DNA of 64,000 nt from Pseudomonas gingeri (GTDB taxonomy: Bacteria > Pseudomonadota > Gammaproteobacteria > Pseudomonadales > Pseudomonadaceae), in assembly GCF_013385635.1 (NCBI RefSeq), contig NZ_JACAPR010000010.1:372001-436000 (forward strand). The letters run 5' to 3'. The position numbers and the translations under genes are program-made. How positions within the stretch are numbered: position 1 is the first letter of the stretch; every line of letters begins with the position of its first letter. The notes below the pieces were generated by a model. That model had not been told where the DNA came from. It searched no databases and saw nothing but the letters and a program-made list of their open reading frames with translations. Positions 17,593 through 26,299 of the stretch are shown piece after piece.

Positions 17593-19080
17593 TCAGGCTG
17601 CGACCGGCGGTGGCAGGCTGGCGACCAGGCGGATCGAAGCGGTCAGTTCTTCCAGCTGGAAGTGCGGCCGCAGGAACACCGTGGCGCGGTAGGCACCGGG
17701 CTTGCCGGCGATTTCCGTGACGTCGACCCGGGCTTCGCGCAATGGGTATTGCGCCTTGATTTCCTGGGGCGCGTTGTCGTTGATCAGCACGTAGTCGGCG
17801 ATCCAGTTGTTGAGGTAGGTCTGCACGTTGTCGCGGGTCATGAAACTGCCGACCTTGTCGCGCATGATCACTTTCAGATAGTGCGCGAAGCGCGACGCCG
17901 CCAGCACATAGGGCAACATCGCCGAGATCCGCGCATTGGCGTTGGCCTCGTTGGTGTTGTAGAGCTTGGACTTGTTGGTGGTCTGGCCGCCGAAGAATAC
18001 CGCCACGTCGCTGTTTTTCTTGTGGCACAGGGCGATGAAGCCGAGATCGTTGAGCTCCTTCTCGCGGCGGTCGGTGATCGCCACTTCGGTCGGGCACTTG
18101 AGCGACAGGTCGCCGGAGCTGGTGCGGAAGGTATGGGCCGGCAGGCCTTCCACCGCGCCACCGCCTTCGGCACCGCGGATCGCCGCGCACCAGCCGTATT
18201 TGGCAAAGGCCTCGGTGATGCGCTGGGACAGGGCCCAGGCGGCATTGCCCCAGAGGTATTTGCTGTGGTCGGAGCCGTTCACGTCTTCGACGTAGTTGAT
18301 GCCTTCCACCGGCTTGGTGTCGGGGCCGTAGGGCAGGCGCAACAGGGTGTGCGGCAGCACCAGGGAAACATAACGCGAGTCTTCGCTTTCACGGAAGGAG
18401 CGCCACTTGATCAGTTCCTGGCTCTCGAAGATCTTCGACAGGTCGCGGGGCACGGCCAGTTCGGTGAAGCTGGTCATGTCGAACAGTTTCGGGCCGGCGG
18501 CGGCGATGAACGGCGCATGGGCCGCGGCCGCGACATTCGACAGCTTCTCCAGCAGGCCGATGTCCTGGGGGTGGCGGCCGAAGGTGTAGTCGCCCACCAG
18601 CAGGCTGTAGGGGTGTCCGCCGAGGGTGCCGTATTCGTCTTCGTAGATCTTCTTGAACAGCGAGCTCTGGTCGAACTCGACGGCTTTTTCCAGGTCGTTC
18701 TGCAGCTCTTTCTGGCTGACATTGAGCAACCGCAGTTTCAGCCGCGAACTGGTCTCGGTGTTCTGCACCAGCATGTGCAGGCCGCGCCAGGAGGCTTCGA
18801 GCTTCTGCATGTCCGGGTGGTGATAGATCTCGTTGAGCTGGGCGCTGATCAGTTTGTCGATCTGGCTGATGCGGTCGTTGATCATCGCCACGGTGTCTTT
18901 GTCGATCGCCATGCCTTCATCGAGGACCTGGGTGGCGAACTCCGCGAGCATGTCGCGGGCATATTCCTGCTGGCTGTCGTCGTGGGCCATGCGCCCGTCG
19001 GCAATGATCTGGTCCAACAGGGATAACGTCTGGGTACTGCCTTCGCTGCTGGTATTTTCGGCACTGGCTGAACTGGGCAT
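17593..19080 (-). CDS. tssC: T6SS sheath large subunit TssC
   Basis: The 495-residue product is TssC (VipB/EvpB/ImpD). Diagnostic segments include IYHHPDMQKLEASWRGLHML, FKKIYEDEYGTLGGHPYSLL and NADYVLINDNAP-like sequence near the C-terminus. With TssB it forms the contractile sheath around Hcp. It starts 28 bases after tssB. Length and motifs are normal. Confidence 0.96.
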   Translation of the reverse strand: MPSSASAENTSSEGSTQTLSLLDQIIADGRMAHDDSQQEYARDMLAEFATQVLDEGMAIDKDTVAMINDRISQIDKLISAQLNEIYHHPDMQKLEASWRGLHMLVQNTETSSRLKLRLLNVSQKELQNDLEKAVEFDQSSLFKKIYEDEYGTLGGHPYSLLVGDYTFGRHPQDIGLLEKLSNVAAAAHAPFIAAAGPKLFDMTSFTELAVPRDLSKIFESQELIKWRSFRESEDSRYVSLVLPHTLLRLPYGPDTKPVEGINYVEDVNGSDHSKYLWGNAAWALSQRITEAFAKYGWCAAIRGAEGGGAVEGLPAHTFRTSSGDLSLKCPTEVAITDRREKELNDLGFIALCHKKNSDVAVFFGGQTTNKSKLYNTNEANANARISAMLPYVLAASRFAHYLKVIMRDKVGSFMTRDNVQTYLNNWIADYVLINDNAPQEIKAQYPLREARVDVTEIAGKPGAYRATVFLRPHFQLEELTASIRLVASLPPPVAA

Positions 19081-19108
19081 GACAAATCCTCCGTGAATGG
19101 GTGGGCGA

Positions 19109-19660
19109 TCAGGCTTGTGGCTCTTCGGCAGGGGCGGCGCCGTCTTCGTTGGCGGCCGGGGTGTCCTGCACGCGGGCGGACGACTTGATCTCCTGCAGGC
19201 CTTCGGTGTTGGCGATCACATCGCGCAGCAGCTTGTCCAGGTCATCGTTGCCGTCGAGCTTGGTCAGCAGGTCGCGCAGGCGCTGGCGGGCCTCGAACAG
19301 GCGGCGCAGCGGCGTGACCTGTTCCACCACCTTGACCGGATCGAAGTCATCGATATGGCTGAACTTGAGCTCGATATTGAGCTTGCTGTCGTCATTGGCC
19401 AGGGTGTTCCTGACCTGCAGCACCGAGCGCGGGGCGATGGAGGTGAGGACTTCGTTGAAGTTGTCGCGATCAATCTCGACGAAACGCCGTTCGCTGAGTT
19501 TCGCCGGTGGATTGACGGGCTTGCCCGACAGGTCGGCGAGGATGCCGACCACCAGGGGCAGTTCCTTTTTCTCGATGGCGCCGCCGGTCTCCACGTCGTA
19601 GGTGATCTGGACGCGCGGCGGACGAATCCGGTCGAGCTTGTGCTGGGTACTTTCGGCCAT
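19109..19660 (-). CDS. tssB: T6SS sheath small subunit TssB
   Basis: The 183-residue product begins MAESTQHKLDRIRPPRVQIT and has the typical TssB (VipA) core, including ELPLVVGILADLSGK and FVEIDRDNFNEVLTSIAPR. The start at 19660 is preferred because the protein family begins there. GGAG lies nine bases upstream on the minus strand. The open extension to 19798 runs into the divergent control region. A perfect inverted repeat lies just upstream of the ribosome-binding site. It is the first gene of the leftward tss operon. Confidence 0.95.
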   Translation of the reverse strand: MAESTQHKLDRIRPPRVQITYDVETGGAIEKKELPLVVGILADLSGKPVNPPAKLSERRFVEIDRDNFNEVLTSIAPRSVLQVRNTLANDDSKLNIELKFSHIDDFDPVKVVEQVTPLRRLFEARQRLRDLLTKLDGNDDLDKLLRDVIANTEGLQEIKSSARVQDTPAANEDGAAPAEEPQA

Positions 19661-19673
19661 GTGGGCTGACTCC

Positions 19674-19699
19674 GATGCATTGAGCGGGCGCAATGCATC
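19674..19699. promoter_or_regulatory. Perfect palindrome upstream of tssB (possible operator or 5'-UTR hairpin)
   Basis: GATGCATTG (19674-19682) and CAATGCATC (19691-19699) are exact inverted repeats with an eight-base spacer. In a tssB transcript the hairpin would abut the GGAG ribosome-binding site. It could be a protein operator or an RNA structure that limits tssB translation. Confidence 0.5.
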
Positions 19700-19789
19700 G
19701 GTTGCCCGTGATCGCATCCCTTGCCGAACCGCGAAAGCCAGACAGGGGGTGGAGAATGCGATCCTGCCAATCCTTCGACGGTCCCTCCG

Positions 19790-19808
19790 GTTCGTCACGA
19801 TGACGAAC
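19790..19808. promoter_or_regulatory. Second perfect palindrome in the tssB/tssJ divergent region
   Basis: GTTCGTCA (19790-19797) and TGACGAAC (19801-19808) are exact inverted repeats separated by CGA. The site lies midway in the 228-bp region between the divergent tss operons. That is the expected place for a shared regulator site. No known consensus was recognised. Confidence 0.45.
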
Positions 19809-19888
19809 TACCCAAGACGCTAGAACAGGTCTATAAAAAAGCAAGGCAAAACGCCATTCGACCTACACAAGAAAGGGAAAATTCAACT

Positions 19889-20338
19889 TTGTGTAAGAAA
19901 ATTCTTATGTTTGTAGCAGCGCTGACACTATCGGGCTGCTCGTTCTTCGGACCCAAGGTCGGTGTGGCGAGCCTCACGCTGGACGTGGCGCCCCTGGCCA
20001 ACGACAACACACCGATTGCCGTGGACTTCGTCGCGGTGAAGGATCCCGACCTGCTCAAGCAACTGGCGGGGATGAGCGCCAAGCAGTGGTTCGGCGAGCG
20101 TGAGCAGTTCCAGCGCGATTATCGCCAGCAATTGAGCGTATGGGGACTGGAGCTGGTTCCCGGGCAATTTGTCGCCGAACAGGACTTCCCGTTGAAGGGC
20201 GAGAAGGCGGCTGGACTTTTAGTGTTCGCCAGCTATAACACTCCCGGTGCGCACCGGCTCAGGCTAGACGACCAGCGTGAGGCCTGGCTGAAGTTCAACA
20301 GCCGGGAAATGAGTCTGTTGAATCCGGCCGATCGCTGA
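19889..20338 (+). CDS. tssJ: T6SS outer-membrane lipoprotein TssJ
   Basis: The product has 149 residues when read from the TTG at 19889. This yields a short lipoprotein signal, L(M)CKKILMFVAALTLSGC, with lysines, a hydrophobic stretch and an LSGC lipobox. GAAAGGGA lies about ten bases upstream. An ATG at 19907 would remove the lysines, and longer extensions read through the control region. The mature part (VGVASLTLDVAPLANDN and PLxVxxxxL-like strands) matches the TssJ transthyretin-like fold. TssJ anchors TssM to the outer membrane. It is the first gene of the rightward operon. Confidence 0.85.
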   Translation: MCKKILMFVAALTLSGCSFFGPKVGVASLTLDVAPLANDNTPIAVDFVAVKDPDLLKQLAGMSAKQWFGEREQFQRDYRQQLSVWGLELVPGQFVAEQDFPLKGEKAAGLLVFASYNTPGAHRLRLDDQREAWLKFNSREMSLLNPADR

Positions 20339-20381
20339 TCCGCGCCGCTCGGGAGCATTATCGGATGTCGAAGGGAGGCGT

Positions 20382-21713
20382 ATGAGTCTGTTACCTGATG
20401 CGGTCTGCTGGTACGAGGGCATGCAGTTGCTGCCCCAGCACTTCCAGTTGCAGGGCCTGCGGGGCGAAGTCCTGGCGGCGCACCTGGCCCAGGCGGGCAA
20501 TCCCTGGTTCTGGGGGGTGGATCAACTGGAGATCGATCCTTCCGCGTTGTGCGCCGGGCAGGTGCGTATCCTGTCGCTGCAGGCGACTTTTCCCGACGGC
20601 TTGCCGGTGAGCCTCGACGCCGCCGACGGCGCGCGTCTTGAACTCGACGTGGGCGATGCCATCGATCATTCGATCCATTCGATGGTCACGGTGTACCTGG
20701 CGGTCACTCCGCTCTGGCGGGCAGGGCAGTTGCGCGAGCTCAAGGGCCGCCTGCAATCGTTGACCAGCGAGTCGTTGCCGGACCTCACCAGCGGTCAGAA
20801 CCCGCAACAGGTCACGGTCTGGCGGCCGAATCCGCACCTGTGCACGGACACCAACAAGGCCGATTCGATCTGCCTGCCGTTGCTGCGTATCCGCAAGGAG
20901 GGCGGTGGTTTTGTCCAGGTGCCCTATGTGCCGCCGGCTTCACGGTTGCTGCCGGAATCGCCGTTGGGGCGGCGAGTGGCGGCACTCTGTGCACGGACCC
21001 GGGAAAAGTGCCTGTTTCTCGCCGGCCGCCTGCGCCAGGCGCAACAGGCGGGCAGCCAGGACGATGCCGGTGAAATCCGCCGTCAGCTCGGCGCCCTCTG
21101 GGCCCGGCTGCCGGAGGTCGAAGGCCTGCTGAACAGCCGTGTTGCTACCCCGCAGGCCCTGCACGGGCTGCTGCTGGGGATGGCCGGTGGCTGGTCGGTG
21201 CTCGACCCGCTGGCCGGTGTACCGGCATTCATACCGCTGGATTATCTGGATCTGCAACGCGGTTACGAAGAGGTCCTCAACTGGCTTGAGATGGACCTGG
21301 AACTGATCCGTGTCGGTTATCGTTGCCTGCCGTTCGAGCAGGCCGGCGACCTGTTCTCCCTGCAACTGCCCGAGCGCCAGCCCGAGCAGCGCCTGGTGAT
21401 CGGCCTGCGGATGCCTGCCGGGGCCGGCGAGAGCGCGGCGGTCGAATGGCTGGAGCGCACCATCATCGCCTCCGACAGCAACCTGACCGTACTGGCCCGG
21501 CAACGCATGCCCGGGCTGCGTCACCAGGTCATGAGTCGCCAGGAGCAAGTGGCCTACAGCGTCGGCAGCGACACCCGACTGTTTGTCGTCGAGGCCCGGG
21601 GCGAATGGTTCGACCCCGAGCAGCCGCTGCACATTATCGCGCCGGCCTCGAAGCTGGCGGTCAACCCGTGGCAGATCGTCCTGTTCGTCGAGCAGGCCAG
21701 CGAAGCACCGTAG
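20382..21713 (+). CDS. tssK: T6SS baseplate-membrane connector TssK
   Basis: The 443-residue product begins with the family hallmark VCWYEGMQLLPQHFQLQ (LLxPQHFQ). It continues with a beta-rich shell domain and a C-terminal domain that binds TssL/TssM. TssK trimers link the baseplate to the membrane complex. It follows tssJ by 43 bases and has GGGAGG upstream of its ATG. Confidence 0.95.
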   Translation: MSLLPDAVCWYEGMQLLPQHFQLQGLRGEVLAAHLAQAGNPWFWGVDQLEIDPSALCAGQVRILSLQATFPDGLPVSLDAADGARLELDVGDAIDHSIHSMVTVYLAVTPLWRAGQLRELKGRLQSLTSESLPDLTSGQNPQQVTVWRPNPHLCTDTNKADSICLPLLRIRKEGGGFVQVPYVPPASRLLPESPLGRRVAALCARTREKCLFLAGRLRQAQQAGSQDDAGEIRRQLGALWARLPEVEGLLNSRVATPQALHGLLLGMAGGWSVLDPLAGVPAFIPLDYLDLQRGYEEVLNWLEMDLELIRVGYRCLPFEQAGDLFSLQLPERQPEQRLVIGLRMPAGAGESAAVEWLERTIIASDSNLTVLARQRMPGLRHQVMSRQEQVAYSVGSDTRLFVVEARGEWFDPEQPLHIIAPASKLAVNPWQIVLFVEQASEAP

Positions 21714-21731
21714 TCAAGGAAGGGGAAGGCA

Positions 21732-22493
21732 ATGCCAGATGGGAGCGTCGGAACGGGGTTGCAGCAGTCACCCTTGAGCAGCGCCTTTCGCCAAGCCTGG
21801 TTGGAGTGGCTGGAGGCCTGGAACGGCTTGAACAAAGATGACGAGGACGTGGCCCGGCAGGTCGGCACGGTGGCGGAGTTTTCCACCAAGATCAGCCGCA
21901 AGCTCTGGCGCAGCGCCTTTGCCAGCGTCGGCGACTCGGCCGAGCACCAGGTCAAGGCCACGGTGTATGCCTTTGTCGCGCTGGTGGACGAAACCCTGTT
22001 GTACGCCACCTGGCCGGGTCAGCCGACCTGGCAGAGCGATCCCCTGGAGTCGCTGCTGTATGCCTCGCGCCATGCCGGCGAGCAGATTCCCCTGGCGATC
22101 GAGAAGCTCCTGGCGGACGAAGTCCCGGCCAGTCGCGACCTCGCCAATGTCTACCTGCAATGCCTGATTCTCGGTTTCCACGGACGCCTGCGCGGGCCAA
22201 GCGGGTTGGCCCAGCATGAGAAATGGCGCTACGCGCTGTTCGCCTTTGCCTGGCAGCGCGAACCGGATTATGTCGATGTCAGCGACTGCCTCGAACGACC
22301 GAGCAATGTGCCGGCGCGTCGCCTGCCGATTCGTCAGTCACTGCCGGACGGCCTGCGCCTGGGGCTGGCGATTTTCGCGGGGGTGTTGTTGCTGATCGGC
22401 CTGAGCCACTACTTCTGGTACGACATCAACGCACAGGTGCAATCGGTGATGCAGCAAGACAGTCTTGACGTCCCGGCGGAGCAGAATCCATGA
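21732..22493 (+). CDS. tssL: T6SS inner-membrane protein TssL (DotU/IcmH-like)
   Basis: The 253-residue product has a cytoplasmic helical DotU domain (WRSAFASVGDSAEHQVKATV, then VALVDETLLYATWPG). A single C-terminal transmembrane segment follows (LRLGLAIFAGVLLLIGLSHY, about 210-232) with only a short periplasmic tail. There is no OmpA-like peptidoglycan-binding domain, so wall anchoring must come from another protein or be absent. GGAAGGGGAAGG precedes the ATG. It overlaps tssM by four bases (ATGA). Confidence 0.93.
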   Translation: MPDGSVGTGLQQSPLSSAFRQAWLEWLEAWNGLNKDDEDVARQVGTVAEFSTKISRKLWRSAFASVGDSAEHQVKATVYAFVALVDETLLYATWPGQPTWQSDPLESLLYASRHAGEQIPLAIEKLLADEVPASRDLANVYLQCLILGFHGRLRGPSGLAQHEKWRYALFAFAWQREPDYVDVSDCLERPSNVPARRLPIRQSLPDGLRLGLAIFAGVLLLIGLSHYFWYDINAQVQSVMQQDSLDVPAEQNP

Positions 22494-25400
22494 GCCCACT
22501 GGCGCTTGTCGCGTGGGTGGTCGGCGTGCTGCTGGTGCTGGCGTTGCTGGCCGTGGCGATCTGGTGGCTGCGCACCCAGAGCGGTGCGGCGATTCGCAGT
22601 TTCTACGGTGCCGTGCGGCACATGGAGCAGGAGCAGGGGGTACAGGATCGTTATCAGTCGCCCTGGCTGTTGATGCTCGGCAACGATGCCCAGGGCGCGC
22701 AATTGTGTTCCAGCTGGCATCTGCTGCCCACGGACAAGCCGGCCTGGTTCGGCCGCTGGTGGTCTGACCCCGACGGCGCGGTGCTGGTGGTGCCGGAGTC
22801 GCTGTTCCTGCCGGATGAAGGACTCAAGCTCAAGCGTGGCAGTTGGTGGCGCTTGCTCGGGCTGATCCTGCGCCTGCGTGCCCGGCGCCCCCTGGACGGG
22901 GTGATCTGGACGGTTTCGGCCAGTCGCCTGTGGGACGATGAACAGGCCGCGGCCCTGGGCATCGCTGCCCGCCGGCGTTTTATCGACCTGTTGCAGCGCC
23001 TGGGCCTGAGCCTGCCGGTGTATGTGGTGGTCACCGAGATGGAGCAGATTCCCGGCTTCCAGGAGCTGATCACCGCGCTGCCCAAGGAGTCCCGCGAGCG
23101 GACCCTTGGCTGGACCTCGCCGTTCGCTCCGGAAACCCTCTGGCAATCGGAGTGGAGCGACCAGGCGCTGGACCAGGTGACACGGGTGCTGGTGGAGGCG
23201 ATCACCGAAGTCGGAGCGCTGTCCGGGCAACTGAGCGAAGACCTGTACGGCCTGCCGGAGCGTTTCGAAGCGTTGCGGCGCAACCTGCAGACCCTGCTCG
23301 ATCCGGTTTTCCAGGGTAATGCACAGAACGAGGCCCCGCGCTTTCGCGGGATGTATTTCACCGCCAGCGAGGCGCCGGGCTCGGCTCCGGTGTTTTCCGC
23401 CAGCGATATCCCGCTGCTGCAAAGCACTTTCTCCCGGCAGCTCTGGCAACGGCGGATCGTTGCCGAGCAGGGGCTGGCCCAGGTGGTGCCGCGGCTGTTG
23501 CGGCTGCGTCAGCGCTGGCAGCGGGTGGTTGGCGTGACGGCGGCGATTGTCGGGTTGATCTGGGTCGTGGGAATGGTCTGGGTCTGGCAGGACTCGCTCA
23601 AGGATGCCCGTGAGCTGGCACATCTGCTGGAGGGCGCGCAGAAGGGCTATGTCACGGTGGTTGACGACAATCACCGGCTGGGGCCGACCCGACGCAATGT
23701 GCAGGCGTTCTGGCAACTCATGGAGCAGTCGCCGCGTTGGCACTTCGCCTCGCTGGTATTGCCGACTTCATGGTTTTCCTACCTCGATCATGAGCGTGAC
23801 CAGATGCTGCGCGAAGTGGCGATGAAGCATATGGTGCTGCCGCTGCGTGATCTGTTGCAGATGAACCTGACGCAACTCAGGGCGATCCAGAACACCGACC
23901 GACGCCCCAACCTGGAAAGCGAAGATCCTTCGCAATGGCAGACCTACGTCAAGTCCAGGGACCTGGTGGAGCGGGCCACGGCGTTGGAGCAGCAATACCT
24001 GTTGTTTACCAAGGCGGTGAACAACCACAAGACCCCGCTGGATGACCTGGCGTCCTTGAGCAACCTGGCCCTGGGGCTCAACCTCAATGCCGCGACGCTG
24101 CACCGTGCAGCGTTCTACAACCAGCACCTGGCGAAGATCGACCTGTCGAACCTGATCCGGGTCGACCTGCCCACCGAGCGCCTGACCATCGGCGGCAACT
24201 TCAAGGAACTGATGGGCCGTTGGCTGGACCAGTACTACCTGGCCGAGAACTTCGTCCGCCAGGCCGGCTACCTCAAATTGCACCTGGACCAGTTGGAGTC
24301 CGGCGCGGTGAATTCCCTCGCCGAGCTGGAAGACCTCAAGGCGATGATCGACGACCTGCAGGCGGTGGTCAGCCTGACCAACTCGACCTGGAGTCGCGGC
24401 AAGGGCCAGGACCTGGTCCCCGGCTACAGCACGTTGATGGACAAGGTGCGCCAGAGTGCCCTGCTCGGTGCGCCGCTGGAGCAGAGTCTTGAGGACCAGG
24501 CGTCCAGATTGCAGCAGAGTTTCCGCGACCAGTGGATCGCCAAGGCCGGCTCCCGGGGCAACCTGCTGATCCAGCAGGGCAGCGGGCAACTGGTATTGCA
24601 GGAGCATGTCCTGCAGTTGAACAACGCCATCGCGGCGCTGTTTCGCCGGGACTTCGTCGCCATGGCCATGCGCGCCGACGACAGCGCCGGGGGCAGTTAT
24701 CAGAGCCTCGACAGTGATGGCCTGAACAACGCCCTGACGTATTTTGCCAGCTACAAGAGTTACGCCAGCGAGGAAATGCCACGCATTCCGCCGGCCTATC
24801 GCGGGCCAATGCTGCGCGCCGCGGAAAATGCCGCGGCCAAGGCCATGTGGTTGAGCCTGGAAAGCAGCCGTGGCCAGACCCCGGGGACGGCGGCGTTCAA
24901 TATCAAGACCGATCAGGCCCTGGCGGTACAGAGTGCGTTTATCGAGCTCAAGCGGGCAGACCTGGCGAGCAACCTGCAAAATTCCCTCAATCGCCGGGCG
25001 CTGGCCGAGGTCGGCAGCGGCCTGGAGCAGATCAATGCGCAGTCGGTGTTCCATGAGCGGGTCGATATCGACAGTTGGGACGGTTCGAAGAACCTCGGCC
25101 TGCAGTTGTTCCGGGCCAACGATGTGCCGGACCTGAAGCTCGATCTCAAGCAGCAGTTCACCAGCATGCAGACCATTGCCGAGGCGCGGGAACCGGCGTT
25201 GGAGTGGCTCAAGGCCCAGCAGCAGAACCTGGGCGCGGGGGATTTCGACCGGTTCACGCGCCTGAATTCCCTGCACGATGAATTGCTCAAGTACAAGGAA
25301 CAGAACCCGGCGAGTTCGCCTGCATTGATCGAACAACTGGTCAGTCGGGATTTTATCGACATGGACGCCGGCAGCTGTGGACAGATCCTCTCGTCGGCCA

Positions 25401-26299
25401 ACCTGCCGGCCGGTCAGGGCGAGCTGGCGTTGCGCGCTGTGGCCTTGCAGCAGGGCGCGATGCGGCGCTGCCAGGCGTTGCAGCAGGCCCAGGCGGTCAG
25501 CGCCTGGAACGAGTTGGCGGGCTACTTCAACCAGTACCTGTCCGAGCGTTTTCCGTTTTCCCATGGAGTACAGGCGGCGGATGCCGAGCCAGCGCGGGTC
25601 CAGCACCTGCTTGAGTTGATCGACACCCGCTTGCCCAAGGCCCAGGCCGGCCTGGTGTTGAGCCAGTCACCCGAGCGGCTGGCGGCGGCGGATTTCCTCG
25701 AACGCCTGAAACAGGCGCGGGTCTGGCTCGGACCGCTGTTCCAGCGTGATCCGAGCGGGATGATCGGCTTCGACATGGACGTGCGCTGGCGCACCGACCG
25801 CGAGGAAGAGCGTGGCGCCGACCAGGTGATCGCCTGGGGCTTGAATGCCGGCAGCCAGCAGATCAGCTACCCGGGAGATACCCAGCAGCGTTTGCGCTGG
25901 ATGGTCGGGCAACCGTTGCGCCTGACCCTGCGCTGGGCGCGCAACGGGCCCGAGCGGCCGGTCAGTGACCCCTTGCAGCCGAGCCTGGCGGTCGCCGACC
26001 TGGAAGCCGGCTGGGAGTATGGCGGGCCCTGGTCGTTGCTGCGGATGATGCGTTCGCACTTGTCGGTGATACGCCAGCCGAGCATGGACTACACCGACTT
26101 CCCCCTGACCTTGCGCCTGCCGGTGCGTGGCTCGGTCAACGGTGACAGTCAGACCACCATGTTTATCCGCCTGTCGCTGATGACCCAGGGCGGCAAGCTG
26201 CCGTTGTCCCTGGCGCCGCTGCCGGTGCGGGCGCCGTCGTCGCCTTTTTCGAGTTTCGGCACGGTCAGCACCGCGACCGGCAATCAGGGGGCGTTATGA
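22490..26299 (+). CDS. tssM: T6SS membrane core protein TssM (IcmF-like), P-loop apparently degenerate
   Basis: The product has 1269 residues. Transmembrane segments are visible at about 5-27 and 345-366. A long periplasmic region follows, with the C-terminal beta domain that meets TssJ. Family segments such as RYxLPERF-like (LYGLPERFEALRRNLQTLLD) are present. Where many TssM proteins have a Walker A motif this one reads WLLMLGNDAQGAQL (about 59-72), with no GxxxxGKT/S. ATP or GTP binding is therefore doubtful. Start and stop overlap tssL and tssA by four bases each, indicating tight coupling. Confidence 0.93.
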   Translation: MSPLALVAWVVGVLLVLALLAVAIWWLRTQSGAAIRSFYGAVRHMEQEQGVQDRYQSPWLLMLGNDAQGAQLCSSWHLLPTDKPAWFGRWWSDPDGAVLVVPESLFLPDEGLKLKRGSWWRLLGLILRLRARRPLDGVIWTVSASRLWDDEQAAALGIAARRRFIDLLQRLGLSLPVYVVVTEMEQIPGFQELITALPKESRERTLGWTSPFAPETLWQSEWSDQALDQVTRVLVEAITEVGALSGQLSEDLYGLPERFEALRRNLQTLLDPVFQGNAQNEAPRFRGMYFTASEAPGSAPVFSASDIPLLQSTFSRQLWQRRIVAEQGLAQVVPRLLRLRQRWQRVVGVTAAIVGLIWVVGMVWVWQDSLKDARELAHLLEGAQKGYVTVVDDNHRLGPTRRNVQAFWQLMEQSPRWHFASLVLPTSWFSYLDHERDQMLREVAMKHMVLPLRDLLQMNLTQLRAIQNTDRRPNLESEDPSQWQTYVKSRDLVERATALEQQYLLFTKAVNNHKTPLDDLASLSNLALGLNLNAATLHRAAFYNQHLAKIDLSNLIRVDLPTERLTIGGNFKELMGRWLDQYYLAENFVRQAGYLKLHLDQLESGAVNSLAELEDLKAMIDDLQAVVSLTNSTWSRGKGQDLVPGYSTLMDKVRQSALLGAPLEQSLEDQASRLQQSFRDQWIAKAGSRGNLLIQQGSGQLVLQEHVLQLNNAIAALFRRDFVAMAMRADDSAGGSYQSLDSDGLNNALTYFASYKSYASEEMPRIPPAYRGPMLRAAENAAAKAMWLSLESSRGQTPGTAAFNIKTDQALAVQSAFIELKRADLASNLQNSLNRRALAEVGSGLEQINAQSVFHERVDIDSWDGSKNLGLQLFRANDVPDLKLDLKQQFTSMQTIAEAREPALEWLKAQQQNLGAGDFDRFTRLNSLHDELLKYKEQNPASSPALIEQLVSRDFIDMDAGSCGQILSSANLPAGQGELALRAVALQQGAMRRCQALQQAQAVSAWNELAGYFNQYLSERFPFSHGVQAADAEPARVQHLLELIDTRLPKAQAGLVLSQSPERLAAADFLERLKQARVWLGPLFQRDPSGMIGFDMDVRWRTDREEERGADQVIAWGLNAGSQQISYPGDTQQRLRWMVGQPLRLTLRWARNGPERPVSDPLQPSLAVADLEAGWEYGGPWSLLRMMRSHLSVIRQPSMDYTDFPLTLRLPVRGSVNGDSQTTMFIRLSLMTQGGKLPLSLAPLPVRAPSSPFSSFGTVSTATGNQGAL

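Noticed and set aside
8239..19660. Possible prophage tail module
   Set aside because: The tail-like proteins are T6SS-specific (ClpV, TssF, TssG, Hcp, TssB/TssC) with no capsid, terminase, integrase or lysis genes.
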